Assembly: GCA_947474225.1 (NCBI GenBank) | Contig: CANJHS010000003.1 | Span: 1 to 64,000 of the forward strand | Source: Roseiflexaceae bacterium | Lineage (GTDB): Bacteria; Chloroflexota; Chloroflexia; Chloroflexales; Roseiflexaceae | Direction of reading: 5' to 3' | DNA: 64,000 nucleotides | Notes under the pieces: model-generated | Told to the model about the DNA's origin: nothing | The model's database searches: none | The model's input: the letters and a program-made list of their open reading frames with translations, nothing else | Translations under genes and position numbers: made by a program | Part shown: positions 16,437 through 25,317 of the stretch, in pieces | Layout: each line of letters starts with the position of its first letter | How positions within the stretch are numbered: the stretch's first letter is position 1

Positions 16437-17162
16437 TTACCCTTTTTTGCGGAGTACCATCAGTGTCCACCACAGCCCAATCAGTTGCTGCAAGGTACGC
16501 CAGATGCGTGGGAAGTTGAAAAATTGGCTTTTGCCATATGTCCGATGATAGTGATGGACGGGTACTTCGGCGAATGTTTTGCCGGCGTCTTGCAGCTTTT
16601 TGACCAGCTCGAGACATATCGTTCCACTATCGGAGTAGAGATTGACAGCAGACATCGCAGAGCGCCGAATCAATCGAAAATCGCAATCCACATCACGCAG
16701 CTTGAACCCAAACATCAACTTGACCGTATGATGATAGACACGGCCAATGACTTTGCGGTGAAAGGGATCGCTGCGGTCGATTTTATAGCCATTGACGACA
16801 TCTACATCGGAACGCATAGCGGCCAGCAATATCTTGAGTTCACGTGGGTCGTACTGCGCATCGCCATCGGTATAAAAAACAAATTCTTTACTGCATGCTG
16901 CAAAACCGGCGCGCAACGCACCACCGTAGCCTAATGGCTCGCGATGTGCTTGGTAACTGAAGCGGGGGTACTTAATTGCTAACTCTGCAAGCACATCGAC
17001 CGTGAAGTCCGTACTGCCGTTTTCAATGACAATGACTTCGTAGTCGTCGCTTACTTCCGAGAGGGTTTGGAGCGTGGTCACGACCAAACTCCCAATCGTC
17101 CCACCGTCGTTATACGCTGGAAAGAATGCAGAAATACTCGGTCGCTGCGTCGTCATACCCAT
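16437..17162 (-). CDS. Family 2 glycosyltransferase (dolichol-phosphate mannosyltransferase-like)
   Basis: This 241-residue GT-A fold enzyme has FFPAYNDGGTIG, VIENGSTD and the metal-binding DxD in YTDGDAQYD (D99-x-D101). A second conserved region, RLIRRSAM, is also present. Length and motif set match DPM1-like transferases that move a sugar from a nucleotide donor to a polyprenyl phosphate or cell-surface acceptor. The C terminus contains one hydrophobic stretch (LIGLWWTLMVL) that could associate with the membrane. The start may be two codons later (17156). It is a monocistronic gene, divergent from hisC. Confidence 0.87.
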   Translation of the reverse strand: MGMTTQRPSISAFFPAYNDGGTIGSLVVTTLQTLSEVSDDYEVIVIENGSTDFTVDVLAELAIKYPRFSYQAHREPLGYGGALRAGFAACSKEFVFYTDGDAQYDPRELKILLAAMRSDVDVVNGYKIDRSDPFHRKVIGRVYHHTVKLMFGFKLRDVDCDFRLIRRSAMSAVNLYSDSGTICLELVKKLQDAGKTFAEVPVHHYHRTYGKSQFFNFPRIWRTLQQLIGLWWTLMVLRKKG

Positions 17163-17265
17163 TCCCCACTACACTTCTATCCGTCTAGTATACCATCAGC
17201 GGCTGATGTCGGCGTGATTGCAACGCACAAGAGCCCCTGTGGTATGATTGATTGAGCACACTTAC

Positions 17266-18402
17266 ATGAGTATCACCATGCAAACCCCGCTTGCCTCTTT
17301 GCTTCGTGCTGATATTGCCGGCTTTGCACCATACACGCCTATCGTGCCCTTGGACATCCTCGCGGCCCGCCTCGGGATTCCTCAAACAGACCTCATCAAA
17401 CTCGATGCCAACGAAAACCCCTATGGACCGACAGCAGCAACCCGCGCAGCCCTTGCTTCGCTCGCATCCGAAGACAGTGCACGTACTCATGTCGCCCTCT
17501 ATCCCGACCCTGACAGCACCACCCTTCGACACGCAATCGGCCAACACCTCGGACAATCCCTCGAGCGCATCCTCTGTGGTAACGGTTCGGACGAACTCAT
17601 CGACCTGTTGATGCGCGCAACCATTACTCCGGGGGCGGTCGTTGTCGATGCAACGCCGACCTTTGGGATGTATGCCTACAGCACGCATCTGTACCAAGGC
17701 AAATATGTCGAAGTCCCCCGGACATCGTCCTTCGGACTCGATATCGAGCAGATGCGCACCGCGATTCGCGAACACCATGCAAAGATTGTGATAGTCGCTG
17801 CTCCCAACAATCCCACCGGCAATCCACTAACCAAGGCAGAACTGCTGGCACTGCTCGAATTGCCCATCATCGTCGTGTCCGACGAAGCATACGCGGAGTT
17901 CAGTGGCATCAGCTTCCTCGATTTGATTGACGATCACCCCAACCTGGTCGTATTGCGCACCTTCAGCAAATGGGCTGGGTTGGCTGGATTGCGCATCGGC
18001 TATGGAGTGATGCACGAATCATTGGCGGCAGAACTGCGCAAAATAAAGGCACCGTACACCGTGAATATAGCCGCTGACGTAGCAGCCACTACGGCAATCC
18101 GTGACTTCGCGACGATGCAACCGCTGCTGACGCAGATTTGTCATGATCGCGACGCGTTCGCTGCACAGTTGACGCGTTTTGGTTGTGAGGTCCATCCGAG
18201 TGTGGCGAATTTTCTGCTGGTCCGCACCCCGATTGCTGCAACTATCGTGCGTGATGAATTGATGAAGGCGGGAATTTTGATCCGGTACTTCCCCAAACCA
18301 CGTTTGGCAGATTGTATCCGCATCAGCATCGGTACGAGTGCCCAACACGAACGTGTCCTCGATGTAATGGAATCGATTTTCGCGCAGAACAAAGGAAAAT
18401 AG
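17266..18402 (+). CDS. hisC: Histidinol-phosphate aminotransferase
   Basis: This 378-residue fold-type I PLP enzyme converts imidazole acetol phosphate and glutamate to histidinol phosphate in histidine biosynthesis. Visible hallmarks are KLDANENPYGP, the PLP phosphate region GNGSDELID, APNNPTGNP, SDEAYAEF, the Schiff-base lysine K235 in TFSKWAGLAGLRIGYG, and the C-terminal RISIGT. The start is chosen at ATG 17266; a TTG (17248) and an ATG (17278) are alternatives in frame. TATGAT at 17243-17248 may be the -10 box. The next gene, 4 bp downstream, looks like the histidinol phosphatase, which strengthens the assignment. Confidence 0.9.
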   Translation: MSITMQTPLASLLRADIAGFAPYTPIVPLDILAARLGIPQTDLIKLDANENPYGPTAATRAALASLASEDSARTHVALYPDPDSTTLRHAIGQHLGQSLERILCGNGSDELIDLLMRATITPGAVVVDATPTFGMYAYSTHLYQGKYVEVPRTSSFGLDIEQMRTAIREHHAKIVIVAAPNNPTGNPLTKAELLALLELPIIVVSDEAYAEFSGISFLDLIDDHPNLVVLRTFSKWAGLAGLRIGYGVMHESLAAELRKIKAPYTVNIAADVAATTAIRDFATMQPLLTQICHDRDAFAAQLTRFGCEVHPSVANFLLVRTPIAATIVRDELMKAGILIRYFPKPRLADCIRISIGTSAQHERVLDVMESIFAQNKGK

Positions 18403-18406
18403 ACAG

Positions 18407-19186
18407 ATGAGCCACGAAGAACTCTCGCAACTCCGTGACTTCGCGACAGAGCTCGCATATTTGGCAGGTCGTGTGACGCTGCGCTACTTTCAGACCGATG
18501 TCGGCGTCGAGCTCAAAGAAGACAATTCACCCGTGACGATCGCCGATCGTGCTTCGGAACGATTGATGCGCGAGCTTATCGAAAAGCGCTACCCACATCA
18601 CAGTATTCTCGGCGAAGAAGAAGGCGAAACACGACCCGGCTCGAGCTTTCGCTGGATTCTCGACCCCATCGACGGTACCAAATCATTCGTCGCCGGTGTA
18701 CCGATGTACACCGTATTGGTAGGTCTCGAACGTGAAGGCGTACCAGTCGTCGGAGCCGTTGCAATTCCCCCCAGCAATGAGCTCATCACCGCAGCCATCG
18801 GGCAGGGCTGCGTGTGGAACGGCAGACGAGCCCGCGCGAGTACCACTTCCGAACTCTCACAGGCGATTATCTCAACCACCGATGTGCAGCACATGTACGA
18901 AAACGCAAAAGGTCCGGCATTTGATCGTCTACGCAACAAAGCACACATGTTGCGCGGCTGGGGTGATGCGTATGGGCATATGCTTGTCGCAACCGGACGC
19001 ATCGACGTCATGCTCGATGCCTTGATGAGCCCATGGGACTGCGCCGCACTCATGCCTATTTTGCAAGAATCCGGCGCGACATTTACTGACTGGAATGGCG
19101 TTGCAACCATCTATGGCGGCAATGCGGTCAGCACCAATGGAATTCTCTACGAGCAGGTCATGCAGACCATTCGCGGCCAATCGTAG
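18407..19186 (+). CDS. hisN: Histidinol-phosphatase of the inositol monophosphatase family
   Basis: This 259-residue protein carries the metal-site motifs of the IMPase family: GEE at 69-71, DPIDGT at 86-91 and the C-terminal [13 protein letters not shown] with the third aspartate. HisN-type members remove phosphate from L-histidinol phosphate, the step after HisC. The gene starts 4 bp after the hisC stop, so the two are almost certainly co-transcribed. On motifs alone it could be an inositol-1-phosphatase or a CysQ-like enzyme; the context favours HisN. Confidence 0.82.
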   Translation: MSHEELSQLRDFATELAYLAGRVTLRYFQTDVGVELKEDNSPVTIADRASERLMRELIEKRYPHHSILGEEEGETRPGSSFRWILDPIDGTKSFVAGVPMYTVLVGLEREGVPVVGAVAIPPSNELITAAIGQGCVWNGRRARASTTSELSQAIISTTDVQHMYENAKGPAFDRLRNKAHMLRGWGDAYGHMLVATGRIDVMLDALMSPWDCAALMPILQESGATFTDWNGVATIYGGNAVSTNGILYEQVMQTIRGQS

Positions 19187-19204
19187 CGAGAAAGCGAGGC
19201 TCCT

Positions 19205-20458
19205 ATGCGTGTAGTTGCACTTATTTTGGCTGGTGGCGAAGGCGCACGATTGAGTGTGCTGTCCGAAAAGCGGGCCAAACCATCGGTGCCATTTGCCGGC
19301 AAATTCCGAATCATCGATTTCCCCTTGTCCAATTGTGTCAACTCGGGCATTTTCGACGTTGCCGTGCTGACCCAATATCAACCACACTCACTCAATGGCC
19401 ATATTGGGAATGGTCGTGCCTGGGACCTCGACAGAGGGAACGGCGGCGTGCAGTTGCTCCAACCCTACCAAGGGCGCAACGAGCAAGGTTGGTACCAGGG
19501 CACGTCTGACGCGGTCCTCCAAAATCTCAATTACATCCGCGAACGGCGCGCAGATTTGGTGGTAATTCTGTCTGGTGATCACATCTACAAGATGGACTAT
19601 GCACCGATGATAGAATTTCACCTCCAACAGAAAGCCGATTTGACCGTCGGCGTGATGCATGTTGCCCTCGACGAGACAGACCGCTTTGGGATTATGACGG
19701 TCGACCAAAAGATGCAAGTCGTCGAATTCACCGAAAAACCCAAAAAACGCGACAAAGGGACACTGGCCAGCATGGGCATCTACGTTTTCAACGCCGATAC
19801 CCTCATTACTGCGTTAACAACTCAGGACGACGGAGTTAATCGCACCGACTTCGGCAAAAACGTCATCCCGTCGATGGTTGCCAACGATCGCGTGTTTGCA
19901 TATCCGTTCGAAGGCTACTGGGTCGATGTCGGCACTATCGACTCCTACTGGAAGACCAGTATGGAAATGATTGACCCCAATCATACCCTCAACCTGTATG
20001 ACCCATCCTGGATTATTCACACACGCTCCGAAGAACGTCCTCCTGCCAAAATCGGTCCCCACGCAGTCATCAGTCAGAGCATGGTCTGTAACGGCTGTAA
20101 CATCCATGGCACAGTGGAGCGCTCGATTCTCTCGCCCGGTGTCTACGTCGCTCCCGGAGCAATCGTCCGCGACAGTGTGATCATGACCGACTCGTGGATT
20201 GGACCTGGTGCAGTAGTCGACAAAAGCATTCTAGACAAGAATGTGGTCGTCGGCGCACATGCCGTTGTCGGCACAGGCTCGGACCTCGACACACCCAATA
20301 CACTCCAGCCCGACAAAGTCAATACAGGCATCAATGTCATCGGGAAGGGCGCCCGTATCCCTGCCAATTGTGTCATAGGGCGCAATGTGGTGGTCAATGC
20401 AGAGCGGGGCGAGGCACAATTCCCCACGCTCTCCGTGAACAGCGGGATGACCATTTAG
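19205..20458 (+). CDS. glgC: Glucose-1-phosphate adenylyltransferase
   Basis: This 417-residue enzyme makes ADP-glucose from ATP and glucose-1-phosphate, the committed step of bacterial glycogen synthesis. It shows the nucleotidyltransferase motif [37 protein letters not shown], the sugar-phosphate site VEFTEKPKK and a left-handed beta-helix C terminus with hexapeptide repeats ([14 protein letters not shown]). Length is normal for GlgC. GAGG precedes the ATG. It lies 18 bp after hisN in the same direction and is followed by a terminator, so hisC-hisN-glgC may be one transcript although the pathways differ. Confidence 0.93.
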   Translation: MRVVALILAGGEGARLSVLSEKRAKPSVPFAGKFRIIDFPLSNCVNSGIFDVAVLTQYQPHSLNGHIGNGRAWDLDRGNGGVQLLQPYQGRNEQGWYQGTSDAVLQNLNYIRERRADLVVILSGDHIYKMDYAPMIEFHLQQKADLTVGVMHVALDETDRFGIMTVDQKMQVVEFTEKPKKRDKGTLASMGIYVFNADTLITALTTQDDGVNRTDFGKNVIPSMVANDRVFAYPFEGYWVDVGTIDSYWKTSMEMIDPNHTLNLYDPSWIIHTRSEERPPAKIGPHAVISQSMVCNGCNIHGTVERSILSPGVYVAPGAIVRDSVIMTDSWIGPGAVVDKSILDKNVVVGAHAVVGTGSDLDTPNTLQPDKVNTGINVIGKGARIPANCVIGRNVVVNAERGEAQFPTLSVNSGMTI

Positions 20459-20476
20459 GCTCATACGCGTCCATCT

Positions 20477-20512
20477 GGTGAGGAATGCTACGTGCGTTCC
20501 TCACCTGTTTTT
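20477..20512 (+). terminator. Terminator after glgC
   Basis: GGTGAGGAA (20477-20485) pairs perfectly with TTCCTCACC (20497-20505), followed by TGTTTTTG. The loop contains the stop codon of the convergent minus-strand gene (20488-20490), so the two genes share the hairpin. Confidence 0.8.
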
Positions 20513-21420
20513 GTTGGAAATCTGAGCAGGCTCGTAATGCGCTGCGCCAAGCCGTGATACCAGCGCTGCGATGCATACGAAGCAGCAAAGTGTGTCGCAG
20601 CAGTGTGCGGACCCGGGTCAATTCCACCGGATTGCTCGAGCATGTACCAGCGATGCTCCATAATCCATCGGTACAAATCAGCCTCGGTTCTGCCGGGGAA
20701 GTGTTGCAATATGCGTTCAGTACGGATAACCAAAACGGTCGGGAGGTAAATATTGTCGTACCAATCCGCGACTGCTTCGGCCGATTCGATGGGACGTTTG
20801 AGCTCCAACCCCATAAAATAGCGTCGCCCATTGATATGGCGTATTAACTCAAGGTATCCGCCACTTTCACTGAATTCGATGCGTTGCTCGGGTCTGAGAA
20901 TGTGCAGCTGTGTCCATTCGAGGAAATCACTGTATTCCTCTTTGAGCGGCAGTTTTTCGATGGTCAAATCGGTTGTCATCGGCACATCGACGATGAGTTC
21001 GGTCACATTGGCGTCGATGTCATGTTGGCCAGCACGACGGGCCACCGAAATACGATGGTTCCCATCCCGCACGAAGTAAATATCACCGATTTTGTAGACA
21101 TCAATGGGCGGGAGCTCAATATACTGCAGTGACGCTTTGTTGACATTGACCCAACGATCGCGGGTATGATCGGTTTTGGGGAGAAAATGCCGATCAAAAT
21201 CACCATACCGGCCTTCGCTCCCGACTATTGCGTCGAGGGGGATTGTTTGCAGACCAAGACTGCGTTGGCCATGGATCTGGAGCCGTTGACGGACCTCTTC
21301 AAAAGCAAGTAAGTCATGTGGGGCGTGGTTGAGAGCATCGGTGAGCGCTGCGATCCATTCACGGCGGCGGGCGTCTTCGAACATCGTACGGGCACTGGCA
21401 TCCATAAACCGATCAGGCAT
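20488..21420 (-). CDS. ParB/sulfiredoxin-fold nuclease-like domain protein (DUF4032-like)
   Basis: This 310-residue cytosolic protein has a central ParB/Srx-like signature, VYKIGDIYFVRDGNHRISVA (about residues 108-127), followed by a C-terminal region rich in aromatic residues. That layout resembles proteins annotated as ParB-fold/DUF4032. No helix-turn-helix of a true partition ParB and no Walker protein nearby are seen, so chromosome segregation is unlikely. The gene overlaps the preceding metallophosphoesterase by 8 bp, which suggests coupling and a shared function, possibly in phosphate-ester or nucleotide metabolism. AGGA lies 6 bases before the ATG. Confidence 0.6.
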   Translation of the reverse strand: MPDRFMDASARTMFEDARRREWIAALTDALNHAPHDLLAFEEVRQRLQIHGQRSLGLQTIPLDAIVGSEGRYGDFDRHFLPKTDHTRDRWVNVNKASLQYIELPPIDVYKIGDIYFVRDGNHRISVARRAGQHDIDANVTELIVDVPMTTDLTIEKLPLKEEYSDFLEWTQLHILRPEQRIEFSESGGYLELIRHINGRRYFMGLELKRPIESAEAVADWYDNIYLPTVLVIRTERILQHFPGRTEADLYRWIMEHRWYMLEQSGGIDPGPHTAATHFAASYASQRWYHGLAQRITSLLRFPTKTGEERT

Positions 21421-22072
21421 GGGGGCGTCCTGTGGTAGTCGGACGATTAATCGTCAGGTGACGATATCCGGCAGTATTGAGAATCATCGTCTGATTATAG
21501 TAAGTTTCTGTCGCGACCCCGTACGAATAATTGCGATGGACATGGCCGTGAATCCAATACCCAGGCTTGAACCAACGTTGAAACGTCACAAAAGCATGTG
21601 AACCACGGTGCGGGCGATCTGCAGCATCGTGAATCGCCGCTAGTGGCGCATGTGACAGCATCACATCAAGGCGACGTCCCGTCACTGCCGTGTACAACCG
21701 CGTACGAACAGCGAGACGGATCATACGCATCATCATCTGTGCTTCGGTGTACTGCGCCCCTGATTCATTGTTGTATCGCAACGATCCCCCCAACCCCGCA
21801 ATGGTAAGCCCATTTGTCGTTATGATTTTGTCCTCAACAGAGATACATCCGCGTGGGTGGGTAATCAATTCGCCACCGCCGGTCCACTCGTCTTTATCGT
21901 GATTTCCCGCCACATAAAAACATGGCTTATTGAGCATCGAAACACAGTATTCGAGGTAATAATAGGGCAAATCTCCGCACGCCAAAATCAGGTCTACATC
22001 TGCAAATCGTTCTTTGATTTGCAGACTATAGACCACTGGCACGACCTCATCGCTGAGTGTCAATACACGCAC
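21413..22072 (-). CDS. Metallophosphoesterase
   Basis: This 219-residue calcineurin-like phosphoesterase shows GD in ACGDLPYYYLEY, GNHD in VAGNHDKDEW, SHAP in MLSHAPLAA and GHVH in WIHGHVHRNYS. The first metal motif, normally D-x-H, reads SDEV, so the histidine ligand is replaced. The GTG at 22072 is chosen because GGAG is 5 bases upstream; the frame is open to 22144. Substrates of this superfamily include phosphomonoesters, cyclic nucleotides and polynucleotides, and none can be singled out. It lies directly upstream of, and overlaps, the ParB-fold gene. Confidence 0.8.
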   Translation of the reverse strand: MRVLTLSDEVVPVVYSLQIKERFADVDLILACGDLPYYYLEYCVSMLNKPCFYVAGNHDKDEWTGGGELITHPRGCISVEDKIITTNGLTIAGLGGSLRYNNESGAQYTEAQMMMRMIRLAVRTRLYTAVTGRRLDVMLSHAPLAAIHDAADRPHRGSHAFVTFQRWFKPGYWIHGHVHRNYSYGVATETYYNQTMILNTAGYRHLTINRPTTTGRPHA

Positions 22073-22161
22073 GTGGGCTCCAGTCAGAATGCTTTTTGGG
22101 ATGGCACGAGTATACTGCACTTCAACAAAATATGATAGTCGCAACAGTCATTCAGAGTGAT

Positions 22162-23643
22162 TTACGCATCGTCACTTCCATTGACCACTTCAATACACGG
22201 CAGCTGAATGTGGAACAACGTGCCTTCACCCAGTTTGGATTGCACACTGACAACGCCATGATGCGCCTCGACGATGTACTTTACGATAGCCAGTCCGAGA
22301 CCAGCCCCACCACCAACGGCGCCAGGTGTGCGGGTGCGCGAACGGTCTGCGCGATAAAACCGCTCGAAGATATGTTCGAGGTCCTCGGGACTCATCCCTG
22401 TCCCCGTGTCGCGAATAGCCACCACTGCGACATTGCCATCACCACTCAGTGTGCATGTGACGCTACCTTCCGGAGCAGTATGTTGCAGTGCGTTCATACA
22501 CACATTGATAAATGCCTGTTTAATCCGGTCACGATCACCTTCCACAAACACAACATTATGGACTTCCAAGGTCAATGTAACACCGTTCGCGAGTGGTTTC
22601 AGCTCTCGCACCACTTCGAGCAATAAGGTTGCCACATCAACCACAACAAACTGCATACTGGCTGCAGATTCGTTCCGTGCGAGCATGAGTAAATCATTCA
22701 CCAGCCGGATGAGTCGTGCGGATTCATTTTGCATATCCCGTAACGATTCTTCGAGGAGTTCCTTGTCGCGGGCAGCACCACGCTGCAAAATTTCGATGTT
22801 CCCTTGCATGGCTGCGAGTGGTGTGCGTATTTCGTGAGAGGCATCAGCCAGGAAGCGCTGCTGTGTTTCGAACAGATTATCGATACGACCGAGCAGATCA
22901 TTCACCGTGACAGTCAATAACTGCAACTCATCTTGGACGACAGGCACCGGCACGCGACGACGGAGGTCGGCGGCACTGACAATGCTCTGCGCAGTACGGG
23001 CAATGACATCGATTGGTCGAAACACTGCACGTGTCAACCATGCACCACCCTGTGCAGCAAACATCATGGCTGCCACACCACCAAATGCCAGGGCATAGAG
23101 GAAGATACGCAGCGCACGTTCTGTTTCGGCAATGGGGCGTGACAGTTGTATCAAGCCCTGGACTTGCACGGTCCCGGTTATGGGGTTGGTATACATCAGC
23201 GGAAGCATCAGCGAGCGCACCCGCACAAAACCAAGGTCTAGAGTGGCTCGTTGTATTGGCGTTACCAAAGAACCCATGACGGTCTCACGATTCAGCGTCA
23301 ACCGTTTTGCAAGCGCAACCTGCCCTCTCAAGTTAGGTGAATACTCGATGGGATTGCCGTCGTTATCATAGACAACGACCAACAAATTCGTTGTTGCAAA
23401 GCTGTCAAGCCCATTCCCCTGGGCGAGGAAGGCTGGCAAATCTGATAAATCCGTACGCAATGTCGGGGCTGTGGCGGCATCATTGAAGGTCTGCACAAGT
23501 ACCTGCGAACCCAAGTTTAATTCGTTGTCGATACCATTCATGAGTGCATGATTGACCACAAAAAACAATCCCACATCGAGTGCGGTCAATGCCAGGGCAA
23601 ATAATCCTACATAGGCAAGGGTCAGTCTGAGGCGCAGCGACAT
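22162..23643 (-). CDS. Sensor histidine kinase (EnvZ/OmpR-type), orphan
   Basis: This 493-residue membrane kinase has an N-terminal TM helix, an extracytoplasmic sensor of about 140 residues, a second TM helix, a HAMP domain, then HisKA with the phosphoacceptor in DASHEIRTPLAAM. HATPase_c follows with NALQHTAPEGS, RDTGTGM, FERFYRADRSR and GAGLGLAIVK. All catalytic boxes are intact. No response regulator is adjacent, so the partner must lie elsewhere. The ATG at 23643 lies 5 bp after the stop of the upstream SH3 gene, and the GTAGGAT there can serve as ribosome site. The longer frame to 23718 overlaps that gene and is not preferred. Confidence 0.9.
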   Translation of the reverse strand: MSLRLRLTLAYVGLFALALTALDVGLFFVVNHALMNGIDNELNLGSQVLVQTFNDAATAPTLRTDLSDLPAFLAQGNGLDSFATTNLLVVVYDNDGNPIEYSPNLRGQVALAKRLTLNRETVMGSLVTPIQRATLDLGFVRVRSLMLPLMYTNPITGTVQVQGLIQLSRPIAETERALRIFLYALAFGGVAAMMFAAQGGAWLTRAVFRPIDVIARTAQSIVSAADLRRRVPVPVVQDELQLLTVTVNDLLGRIDNLFETQQRFLADASHEIRTPLAAMQGNIEILQRGAARDKELLEESLRDMQNESARLIRLVNDLLMLARNESAASMQFVVVDVATLLLEVVRELKPLANGVTLTLEVHNVVFVEGDRDRIKQAFINVCMNALQHTAPEGSVTCTLSGDGNVAVVAIRDTGTGMSPEDLEHIFERFYRADRSRTRTPGAVGGGAGLGLAIVKYIVEAHHGVVSVQSKLGEGTLFHIQLPCIEVVNGSDDA

Positions 23644-23648
23644 AGATC

Positions 23649-24176
23649 CTACTTTGCTCGAGTATATGCAGCCGCAACCCAGCCTACCACGCCATCGGCA
23701 GTACGGACAGGGAGCCACTCACCATCTGCCGTCACCCCGACCCCGCTCAATGTCAGCGGCGTTCCATCTGCGAGCGTTGCCAAAATGTCTGCGTCACGAA
23801 GCGGGGCAGAACGGAGGAACAAGCCAGATTCACCCGTTCCAAAGACCAACACGACCTGACCTTCAGTCACCCCTGTGCCGCTGGCGTGTGTGAGTGTTGG
23901 CAATGTTACTGCAGACGATGCGGAGTCACGCTGCCCAATCATACCTTTGGGGACAAGGGCGAATACCAAAAAGAGAATCGCCATGACGCCACCGCCGACC
24001 AATGCCACGCGCGGTCCTCGCTGCATGACTGCATGGATGCCACTTGGACGTGGCACCACTACTTGCTGTGTCGTGCGGCGATTATCGTCTGTTGGTGACC
24101 GATACGACATCCCTCCGGTACGTGAGATGGGTTCTTCGTCGTGCTGCTGTGCGTTTGGGGTTTTTGCGTCATCCAT
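23649..24176 (-). CDS. Single-pass membrane protein with an extracytoplasmic SH3b domain
   Basis: This 175-residue protein has a polar, basic N-terminal part, one TM helix at about residues 55-73 (VALVGGGVMAILFLVFALVP) and a C-terminal bacterial SH3 domain (LFLRSAPLRDADILATLADG through WLPVRTADGVVGWVAAAYT). SH3b domains often bind peptidoglycan peptides. It is sandwiched between the epimerase gene (14 bp) and the sensor kinase gene (5 bp), so it may supply an envelope input to the kinase. That link is inference. Confidence 0.78.
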   Translation of the reverse strand: MDDAKTPNAQQHDEEPISRTGGMSYRSPTDDNRRTTQQVVVPRPSGIHAVMQRGPRVALVGGGVMAILFLVFALVPKGMIGQRDSASSAVTLPTLTHASGTGVTEGQVVLVFGTGESGLFLRSAPLRDADILATLADGTPLTLSGVGVTADGEWLPVRTADGVVGWVAAAYTRAK

Positions 24177-24190
24177 TATAGGCCTCGGGA

Positions 24191-25156
24191 TTATTCTTCA
24201 CGGATATGCATGCGCCAGAATTCCAATAATTCAGTTATGATTTGTTCCATTCCGATGCGGGGTTCCCAGCCAGTAATTTTACGCAGTCGGCTATTATCCC
24301 CACGCAGTATTGGTTCATCGACTGGGCGTAAGCGGGCAGGGTCCACCACAATTTGCACCGGCACGGTACCCTGTGCCAAAACGATATCGAGGATGTCGCC
24401 CATCCGGGTTGCGACTCCGGAACACATGTTATACACCGTGCCACCAGGAGCATGTTGCAACAATGCCCATAGTGCGCGCGCCACATCGTCGACGTGCGTA
24501 TAATCTCGGCGCGGCTCGAGGTTGCCGACCTGGATAATCGGATCTTGGCGACCCGCTTCGATCAGCGCCATTTGCCGGCAAAACGTTTGAATCGCCGTTC
24601 GATCCCCTTGGCGCGTTCCGACGTGATTAAATGACCGCGTCACCACGGTGTGAATGCCGTACGAATCAAAATACTGCAGCCCCAAAAGTTCCTGCGCGAC
24701 TTTACTTATGCCGTATGGAGACGCTGGTCGCATCGGGTGCGATTCTTGAATAGGAACGGCTTCTGGGGCGACAACACCATATTGCGCACTCGAACCAGCG
24801 ATGTGCACCCGTGCTGCAGGCGCATGGCGACGCACCGCTTCCAAGAGATGGACGGTGCCCTCGACATTTGCACGCATCGTCGCTACCGGCGCACCCCAGG
24901 ATGCTGACGGGTAACTTTGCGCCGCGAGGTGATAGACGAAGTCCGGTTGTGCATGTGCAACAGTATCAGCCACCGCATAGGGGTCTTCGATATCGCCTTC
25001 GTAGATAGCCAATCGATCAATAATTGGGGCGAGCGCACGCGGGTCGCTCCGCCAGCGTTTGAATACACTGACTGATACGCCGGGTTGGCGCACCAAGTAT
25101 TCGGCGAGTGTACTCCCTACTGGTCCAGTTGCACCGGTAATGAGGACTTTTGGCAT
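24191..25156 (-). CDS. NAD-dependent sugar-nucleotide epimerase/dehydratase (GDP-mannose 4,6-dehydratase-like)
   Basis: This 321-residue extended SDR has the Rossmann motif ITGATGPVGSTLAEYL, the DIED adenine-binding acidic site, the YHLAAQSYPSASW region typical of GDP-mannose 4,6-dehydratases and GDP-6-deoxy-mannose reductases, the active serine region GSSAQYG and the catalytic YGISK. RRDYTHVDDVARA follows. It makes or modifies a nucleotide-linked deoxy-sugar, probably for surface polysaccharide. GGAG before the ATG supports the start. It is the first gene of a minus-strand run with the SH3 protein and the sensor kinase. Confidence 0.85.
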   Translation of the reverse strand: MPKVLITGATGPVGSTLAEYLVRQPGVSVSVFKRWRSDPRALAPIIDRLAIYEGDIEDPYAVADTVAHAQPDFVYHLAAQSYPSASWGAPVATMRANVEGTVHLLEAVRRHAPAARVHIAGSSAQYGVVAPEAVPIQESHPMRPASPYGISKVAQELLGLQYFDSYGIHTVVTRSFNHVGTRQGDRTAIQTFCRQMALIEAGRQDPIIQVGNLEPRRDYTHVDDVARALWALLQHAPGGTVYNMCSGVATRMGDILDIVLAQGTVPVQIVVDPARLRPVDEPILRGDNSRLRKITGWEPRIGMEQIITELLEFWRMHIREE

Positions 25157-25273
25157 GCCTGCTCCTCTGCGTCTGCGTCTTGTGTCTATCTTACCAGACT
25201 CGTTGCTTGTATCAGCACAAACTTTATGTCAATAAAAAAGAAGGAGATGCCGTCACGCTACGTATCCATACGG

Positions 25274-25279
25274 TATAAT
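25274..25279 (+). promoter_or_regulatory. Probable -10 box of gatB
   Basis: A perfect TATAAT lies 38 bases before the gatB ATG, in the divergent region 25157-25317. The matching -35 is poor (CGTCAC at 17 bp spacing). The leader would be about 32 bases. Confidence 0.45.
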
Positions 25280-25317
25280 GCAGGCATATTCGAACCAACG
25301 CGGTAGAAGGCATTCCC

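Noticed and set aside
20488-21420. Chromosome-partitioning ParB
   Set aside because: No helix-turn-helix, no parA neighbour and no parS-like 16-bp palindrome seen nearby.
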